A stretch of DNA of 64,000 nucleotides, from positions 2,542,001 through 2,606,000 of the forward strand of contig CP028150.1 in the NCBI GenBank assembly GCA_003028315.1, given 5' to 3'. This stretch comes from Neisseria mucosa (lineage in GTDB: Bacteria; Pseudomonadota; Gammaproteobacteria; Burkholderiales; Neisseriaceae). The position numbers were made by a program, and so were the translations under genes. Of this stretch, positions 21,101 to 30,100 are shown in pieces (the first letter of the stretch is position 1; each line of letters opens with the position of its first letter). The notes beneath the pieces were generated by a model. The model did not search any database and had not been told where the DNA came from. It worked only from the letters and a program-made list of their open reading frames with translations.

Positions 21101-24100
21101 CGGTCAGAAAGCTTATGCACATGAACACGGCGTTGCCATCGGCAGTGAAAGCAATGCTGCACAGGCCGCAGCCATCGCTATCGGTAACAAAGCCCAAGCC
21201 ATGAAATACAGCTCCATCGTTATCGGTGAAGAAGCGAAATCCAATAATTCACGCTCTGTCGTTATCGGCTATCACGCTTCTGCAACCAATCCGGCAATGT
21301 CCGCATCCAATCAAGATACCAATCAAACTGTTGCTATCGGTGCATATGCCAATGCATGGGGTGATCAATCTACTGCCATCGGTAACAATGTAGATGCAAA
21401 AGGCAATTCTTCTATCGCCATCGGTGCAGACGACTGGGATACCGTTGCAGTGAAAACTGTGGCCGGTATGGGTAAAACGGTTAAACAAGTTTATCAAGAC
21501 TATACCGGCGATGTGATGGAAACCGGCAGTTATACTCATACGACTTCAAGCGAAGCTGCGGTAGCCATTGGTACTAAATCACAGGCAATAGGCGAATTAT
21601 CCACAGCCTTTGGTACGGGTACGATCGCTGAAGGCGTCGCCTCTGCCGCATTCGGTATGGGCGCGAAAGCCACAAAAGGCAACTCTGTGGCAATCGGTGC
21701 GGGCAGTACGACTACAACCGGTGCAACTAGTGTCAACGAAGCTACTGTCAATAATCTGAAATACTCAGGTTTTGCAGGCGGCAACAGTGTTAATCCAGGC
21801 GACCAAGTATCCTTTGGTTCTAAAAACTACGAACGCCAATTGAAAAACGTTGCCCCGGGCGAAATCTCTAACACTTCTACCGATGCCATCAACGGCAGCC
21901 AGCTGTACGCGGTACAAAACGTTTTGGGTAATACTGCCAAAACCGTTAAAGACGTATTGGGTGGTAATGCAAAGTTGGCTGAAGACGGCAGTATTACCAT
22001 GAGCAACATTGGTAATACCGGTGCAGGCAACATCCACGACGCGATCAATTCAGTGAAAGAGACTGCCGAAAAAGGTTGGAAGCTCAAAGTCAATGAAGAA
22101 GCCGGCAGCGAAAAAATTGCTCCCGACGACACCGTGACTGTGAAACAAGGTAAGAATATCCGTGTGAAACGCAGCAGCAAAGAGCTGACTATTGAGACTG
22201 CGGACGATGTAGCGTTCAACAAAGTAACTGTTGGTGACAGCGTATTGGGCAGCAACGGTCTGAACATTACTAACGGTGCTAATCCTGTTTCCCTGACCAA
22301 AGACGGTCTGAACAACGGTGGCAATAAAGTTACCAACATTGCCGACGGCGCAGTAGATACCGACGCAGCAAGCTACAAACAAGTTAAAGCCGCGAAAACC
22401 GAGGTTCAAAAAGGTACAAACGTTGCCGAAGTGAAGAAAACCGAAGGTACGGACGGTCAGGCGATTTACACCGTCAATGCCAAAGGCACAGTTGTTTCCG
22501 CCTCGGGCGCAGACAACGGTCTGACTCTGGGGTCGTCTGAAGATACAACCACCAATGTCACTACCTACAGTTTGGATTTGTCAGACAAAACCAAAGAATC
22601 CTTGAAAAAAGCCGACAGCGCATTGCAAAACATCGGCGTACACGTCAACGGTACAGATGCTAAGACGCTGAATCAAGCTAATTCCAAGCTGAACTTCGTT
22701 GACGGTACAGGTACGACTGCTGAAAACAAAGCTGACGGTATTGCGTTCAATGTCAATAAATCTACCTTGAAAGCGGGTACTGGCGGTACGGTAAATGCCG
22801 GAACATCCGGCGATGCATTTGCTACCGCAACTGATGTTGCCAATGCCATTAATAAAGCCGTTGCCGACAGCGAAAAAACCAGCATCGTAGCAGCAGGCGA
22901 CAATACCCATGTTGCTTCTCAAGTTACCGGTAATGAGACACTTTATACGGTTCATGCCGATAAAACTACTGTGAGCGTAAAAGCTGACGGTGGTAAGTTG
23001 GCATTGAACCCGACTGAAGTGATAAACAGCAACCAAACCAAAACCACCAACTACGAACTTGACCTTACAGATGCCGCCAAATCCGAGATTCAAAAAGGTG
23101 TGGATGCGAAAACTGCTGTTGACAGCAAGGGTGTTGCATTTGCGGGTAACAACGGAACAACCGATGCCGCCAAACTGGGTGAAACCGTCAACCTTAAAGG
23201 CGACGACCAAAACGTCGTTACTGAAGCTGGAGCAGACGGCATTAAAGTCAAATTGAAAGACGAAATCACCGTCCAAACCGTCAATGCCGACAAACTCAAA
23301 GCGGGTAATAGTGTTCTGACTACAGCCGGACTGACCACGCCGCAAGTTACCGCAGGCGACAATGTATTAAACGGTGATGGATTGAAAATTACCAATGGTG
23401 ACAATCCTGTATCCCTGACCAAGTCCGGCTTGAACAACGGCGGCAACAAAATCACCAAAGTTGCCAAAGGTGAAAATGCAGATGATGCTGTGAATTATGG
23501 ACAGCTTAAAGAGTTGGCGGACAAAGGTCTGACTTTTGATGCGGACGGCAACACTTCGACCTCAAGCAAAAAACTGGGTGAGCGCGTCGGCATCAAAGGC
23601 GGCAATAACATCACCACTTCCGCCGACAACGACAACGTTACCGTCAAGCTGAATGACGATATTACGGTGACCAGCGTAACTGCCACTACCTTGAAAGCAG
23701 GCGACAGCACGCTGACGACTGCAGGATTGGTTACACCTAAAGTAACTGCGGGCAATAGCGTACTGGAGGATAACGGATTGACCATCTCCAACGGTGCGGC
23801 AAACGCCCCTGTCTCCCTGACTAAAAACGGTCTGGATAACGGCAACAACAAGATCACCAAAGTAGCCAAAGGTGCGGCAGACACCGACGCGGCAAATGTC
23901 GAGCAAATCAAACCGCTTGCAGCCGCATTGAACACGACCGTCGGTGCGGACGGTACGGTCGGACAGCCGAGCTTTACCGTCAAACAAGCTGACGGTACGG
24001 CAGGCACGGCTGTACATACCGTTCAAGATGCTTTGAATAAAGTCAGCGACGAGTTGAATAAAGGCCTGACCATTGCCGCAGACAACGGCAATGCAGACAA

Positions 24101-27100
24101 AGTCAATTTGGGCGAAACCGTTACCTACACGAGCAAAGATAAAAATATCGTTACGACTGTAGGCAGCAACGAAATCGATTTCAGCCTTGCCAATACCGTC
24201 ACCGTCGGCAAAAACGCGGCAGATGGCAATCCTGTTACTATCGATGGTACGAACGGCACGGTAAGCGGACTGACCAACAAAACCTTGGGCGGTACAAACT
24301 TTGCAGCCAAAGGCCAAGCCGCGACTGAAGAGCAGATAAATGCCGCGCAGACCAATCTGGCAAATGTTTTGGGTACAGGTTCAACCAACCAAAACGGTAC
24401 GGTAACGGTTACCGACATCGGCGAAACAGGCAAGACTACCGTCAGCGATGCGATTAAATCCGTCAAAGAAACCGCTGAAAAAGGCTGGAATCTGCAAGCC
24501 AACGGCGATACTGCCGAAAAAGTAGCAGCAGGCGAAACGGTAACGTTCAAAGACGGCAAAAACATCAAAGTAACCCGCGACGGCAAAAACATCACCGTAG
24601 CGACTTCGAATGAAGTGGCCTTTGACAAAGTTACCGTCGGTGGCAGCGAGTTGACAGGTGCAGGGTTGAATACGCCTAAAGTAACCGCAGGCGACAGCGA
24701 GTTGAACGGAAGCGGTTTGACCATCTCCAACGGTACGGCAGGCTCTTCCGTATCCCTGACTAAAAACGGTCTGAACAACGGCGGTAACAAAATCACCAAA
24801 GTTGCCGAAGGCACACTTGCGGCTGACAGCACCGATGCTGTTAATGGAGCGCAACTGTACAAAGTTGATCAGAAAGCCAACACCAATGCCGAAAATATCG
24901 CCAAAGGCATCAACGTTGGCGGTACAGAAGGCAGCAACAAATACGCACTGGGCGACACTGTCAACATCAAAGGCGACAGCAACATTGTCAGCGACACCGT
25001 TGAAGGCGGCGTACAACTGAAACTTGCCGACACCGTTAAAATCGGCCAAGACAGTGGCAAACCTGTCAGCATTGACGGTACGACCGGCACAGTGAGCGGA
25101 CTGAGCAACACCACATTGGGTGCTGCCCCATTGGCCGGATCGAACAAAGCCGCGACCGAAGCCCAGCTGGATGCTACCCAAGTGAACCTGGCAACCATCT
25201 TGGGCGGCAACGCAGCCAACAACAACGGCAACGTAACGACCAACAACATTGGTGACACTGGAGCAAACAACGTTCACGACGCGATCAAGTCAGTTAAAGA
25301 AACTGCCGAGAAAGGCTGGAACCTGAAAGCAAACGAAGAGACCGACAGCGAGAAAATCGCTGCGGGCGACACCGTGACCGTGAAACAAGGTAAGAACATC
25401 CGAGTGAAACGCAGCGGTAAAGAGCTGACGGTTGAGACTGAAGACGACGTTGCATTCAACAAAGTGACAGTCGGCAACAGCGAACTGACCACTACCGGAC
25501 TGACCACGCCTAAAGTTACCGCAGGCGACAGCGTACTGACGACTGACGGTCTGACCATTGCCAATGGAGCCAATCCCGTATCCCTGACCAAGTCCGGTCT
25601 GAACAACGGCGGCAACAAGATTGCCAACGTAGCCAAAGGTACGGAAGACACCGACGGAGTGAATGTCAGCCAAATCAAACCGTTGGCAACAGCGCTGAAT
25701 ACGACTGTTGGTGCGGATGGTTCTATCGCAGAGCCCAACTTTACCGTCAATCATGCCGACGGTACGGCGGGTACCCCTGTACACACCGTTCAAGACGCAT
25801 TGAACGAGGTTGGTAAAGAGTTGAACAAAGGTCTGAACATCATTGCGGACAACGGGTCGTCTGAAAAAGTCAACTTGGGCGATACCGTTACCTACACAAG
25901 CAAAGACAAGAACATCGTTACCACAAGCGGTACAGGCAAAGCGATCGACTTCAGCCTGGCCGAGAAAGTCACCATCGGCAAAGACGCAGCGAACGGCGGT
26001 AAACCGGTAGTGATTGACGGTAAAGAAGGCATTGTCAGCGGACTGACCAACACCACCTTGGGCAGCGCCCCATTGGCAGGATCGAACAAAGCAGCGACCG
26101 AAGCGCAGCTGGATGCTACCCAAGTGAACCTGGCAACCATCTTGGGCGGCAACGCAGCCAACAACAACGGCAACGTAACGACCAACAACATTGGTGGTAC
26201 AGGTAAAGACAACGTCCACGAAGCCATTGCCGCAGTTAAAGAAACTGCTGACAAAGGCTGGAACTTGAAAGCGAACGACGAGACCGACAGCGAGAAAATC
26301 GCTGCGGGCGACACCGTGACCGTGAAACAAGGTAAGAACATCCGAGTGAAACGCAGCGGCAAAGATCTGACGGTTGAGACTGAAGACGACGTTGAGTTTG
26401 CTCATGTCAAAGCTGATTCAGTAGAAGCTACCAGCGTGGTTGCCGAAAGCGTTATCGCAGGCAACAGCGTATTGACTACCGACGGTCTGAAGATTGGTGC
26501 AGACGGCTCTCCGAGCCAAGTGTCTCTGACTACTTCCGGTCTGAACAATGGCGGCAACAAAATCGCCAACGTAGCCAAAGGTGTGGCAGACACTGATGCG
26601 GTTAACGTCAGCCAGCTGAACCCGATTGCCAAAGCGTTGAATAGCAGCATCAACCCGATTACTGGTGCGATTGAAGCTCCTGTCTTTACTGTAACTAAAG
26701 CAGACGGTACGAAACATGAAGCCGTAGGCACGGTTCAAGACGCTTTGGATAAAGTAGGCGAAGAAGTCAGCAAAGGTCTGAACATCGTTGCGGACAACGG
26801 GTCGTCTGAAAAAGTGAACTTGGGCGATACCGTTACCTACACAAGCAAAGACAAGAACATCGTTACCACAAGCGGTACAGGCAAAGCGATCGACTTCAGC
26901 CTGGCCGAGAAAGTCACCATCGGCAAAGACGCAGCGAACGGCGGTAAACCGGTAGTGATTGACGGTAAAGAAGGCATTGTCAGCGGACTGACCAACACCA
27001 CCTTGGGCAGCGCCCCATTGGCAGGATCGAACAAAGCAGCGACCGAAGCGCAGCTGGATGCTACCCAAGTGAACCTGGCAACCATCTTGGGCGGCAACGC

Positions 27101-30100
27101 AGCCAACAACAACGGCAACGTAACGACCAACAACATTGGTGGTACAGGTAAAGACAACGTCCACGAAGCCATTGCCGCAGTTAAAGAAACTGCTGACAAA
27201 GGCTGGAACTTGAAAGCGAACGACGAGACCGACAGCGAGAAAATCGCTGCGGGCGACACCGTGACCGTGAAACAAGGTAAGAACATCCGAGTGAAACGCA
27301 GCGGCAAAGATCTGACGGTTGAGACTGAAGACGACGTTGAGTTTGCTCATGTCAAAGCTGATTCAGTAGAAGCTACCAGCGTGGTTGCCGAAAGCGTTAT
27401 CGCAGGCAACAGCGTATTGACTACCGACGGTCTGAAGATTGGTGCAGACGGCTCTCCGAGCCAAGTGTCTCTGACTACTTCCGGTCTGAACAATGGCGGC
27501 AACAAAATCGCCAACGTAGCCAAAGGTGTGGCAGACACTGATGCGGTTAACGTCAGCCAGCTGAACCCGATTGCCAAAGCGTTGAATAGCAGCATCAACC
27601 CGATTACTGGTGCGATTGAAGCTCCTGTCTTTACTGTAACTAAAGCAGACGGTACGAAACATGAAGCCGTAGGCACGGTTCAAGACGCTTTGGATAAAGT
27701 AGGCGAAGAAGTCAGCAAAGGTCTGAACATCGTTGCGGACAACGGGTCGTCTGAAAAAGTGAACTTGGGCGATACCGTTACCTACACAAGCAAAGACAAG
27801 AACATCGTTACCACAAGCGGTACAGGCAAAGCGATCGACTTCAGCCTGGCCGAGAAAGTCACCATCGGCAAAGACGCAGCGAACGGCGGTAAACCGGTAG
27901 TGATTGACGGTAAAGAAGGCATTGTCAGCGGACTGACCAACACCACCTTGGGCAGCGCCCCATTGGCAGGATCGAACAAAGCAGCGACCGAAGCGCAGCT
28001 GGATGCTACCCAAGTGAACCTGGCAACCATCTTGGGCGGCAACGCAGCCAACAACAACGGCAACGTAACGACCAACAACATTGGTGGTACAGGTAAAGAC
28101 AACGTCCACGAAGCCATTGCCGCAGTTAAAGAAACTGCTGACAAAGGCTGGAACTTGAAAGCGAACGACGAGACCGACAGCGAGAAAATCGCTGCGGGCG
28201 ACACCGTGACCGTGAAACAAGGTAAGAACATCCGAGTGAAACGCAGCGGCAAAGATCTGACGGTTGAGACTGAAGACGACGTTGAGTTTGCTCATGTCAA
28301 AGCTGATTCAGTAGAAGCTACCAGCGTAGTTGCCGAAAGTGTTATCGCAGGCAACAGCGTCTTGACTACCGAAGGTCTGAAGATCGGTGCGGACGGTTCG
28401 CCAAGCCAAGTGTCTCTGACTACTGCCGGTCTGAACAACGGCGGCAACAAGATTGCCAACGTAGCCAAAGGTACGGACGACACTGACGCCGTCAACGTCG
28501 CCCAGCTGAACGAACAACTCGCTGCCACTGAAAAAACCACCACCGTCGTTGCCGGTAAGAACGTTACCGTCAGCGAAAAAGTGGACGGCAACAACACCGA
28601 GTACACGGTTAACGCCGACAAGACCACCCTCAGCCAAGCGGCGGGCGGTGCGGTTAAAGTCAGCGAAGGTGCAAAAGACGCCGACGGTGTTACCGATTAC
28701 GCGCTGGATTTGACTGACGAAGCCAAAGCCGACATCGCCAAAGGCGTCGCGGCAAAAGACGCGGTGGACAACAAAGGTCTGACCTTTGCCGCCGACAACG
28801 GCACGACCGGTGCGAAGAAACTGGGTGACAGCCTGAGCGTCAAAGGCGACGGTAACATCCTGACCCGCGCCGACGAAAACGGCATCGGCTTCTCGCTGGC
28901 CGACAAGATTACCGTCGGCAAAGCAGGCAACGGCAACAAACCGCTCGTAATCGACGGTACCGCCGGTCTGATTTCCGGTCTGAGCAACACCACCCTGGGC
29001 GGTGCGGACTTTGCCACTAAAGGCCAAGCCGCAAGCGAAGAGCAGTTGAACGCAGCCCAAGCCAACCTGGCGAAAATCCTCGGCGGTAACGCGGCCAACA
29101 ACAAAGGCAACGTGACCACCACCGACATCGGCGGTACAGGCAAAGACAACGTCCATGACGCCATTGCCGCAGTCAAAGAAACTGCCGACAAAGGCTGGAA
29201 CCTGAACGCCAACGACGAAACCTCGTCTGAAAAAATCGGCGCAGGCGACACCGTAACCTTCAAAGAAGGTAAAAACGTCAAAGTCAGCCGCAACGGTAAG
29301 AACATCACCGTAGCGACTTCAGACGACGTCTCCTTCGACAAAGTAACTGTTGGCGATAGCGTTCTGACCGACAACGGACTGACTGTGGGCAACGGCAAAG
29401 CAGGCAAACCTGTCAGCCTGACCAAAGACGGTCTGAACAACGGCGGCAACAAGATTGCCAACGTAGCCGCAGGTGAAGCCGACACCGACGCAGTGAACGT
29501 TGCACAGCTCAAAGCAGCCGCAGCGAAAGCCACGTCTAAAGTGGACAGCGGCAACGACAACATCGTTGTTACGCCTAAACAAAACGCCGACGGCAGTACC
29601 ACTTACACCGTGGCAACCGCACCTAACCTGAAAGCCGACAGCTTCACCGCAGGCGATACCGTTGTGAACAACGACGGCGTCAAAGTCGGCGATAAAGTGG
29701 CTCTGGGCAAAGACGGTCTGAAAGCAGGCGATGTCAACATCACTGCCCACGGTATCAATGCAGGCAACAAAGCCATCAGTAACGTTGCTGAAGGCAAGAA
29801 AGATACTGATGCAGTAAATGTTGGACAGTTGAACCGTCTGACCGCTGCTGCTAAGACAGAAGTCGAAGCCGGTACCAACATCGCCAGCGTGAGCAGCAAA
29901 CAAGGTGCGAACGGTCAAACCGTTTACACCGTGAACGCAGACGGCGCGAGCGTTTCCGCAGGTTCCGACAATATCGTCGTGACCAAAGGCAACAAAGACG
30001 CCAACAACGTAACCGACTACGCGGTTGACCTGTCTAAAGCCGTCAAAGCCGACATCGCCAAAGGCGTAGCGGCGAAAGACGCAGTAGACAACAAAGGCAT

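Noticed and set aside
18400..21900. Periodic short repeats considered as a CRISPR or satellite array
   Set aside because: The period follows the AIAIG head repeats of the adhesin in frame, with diverged DNA and no spacers.
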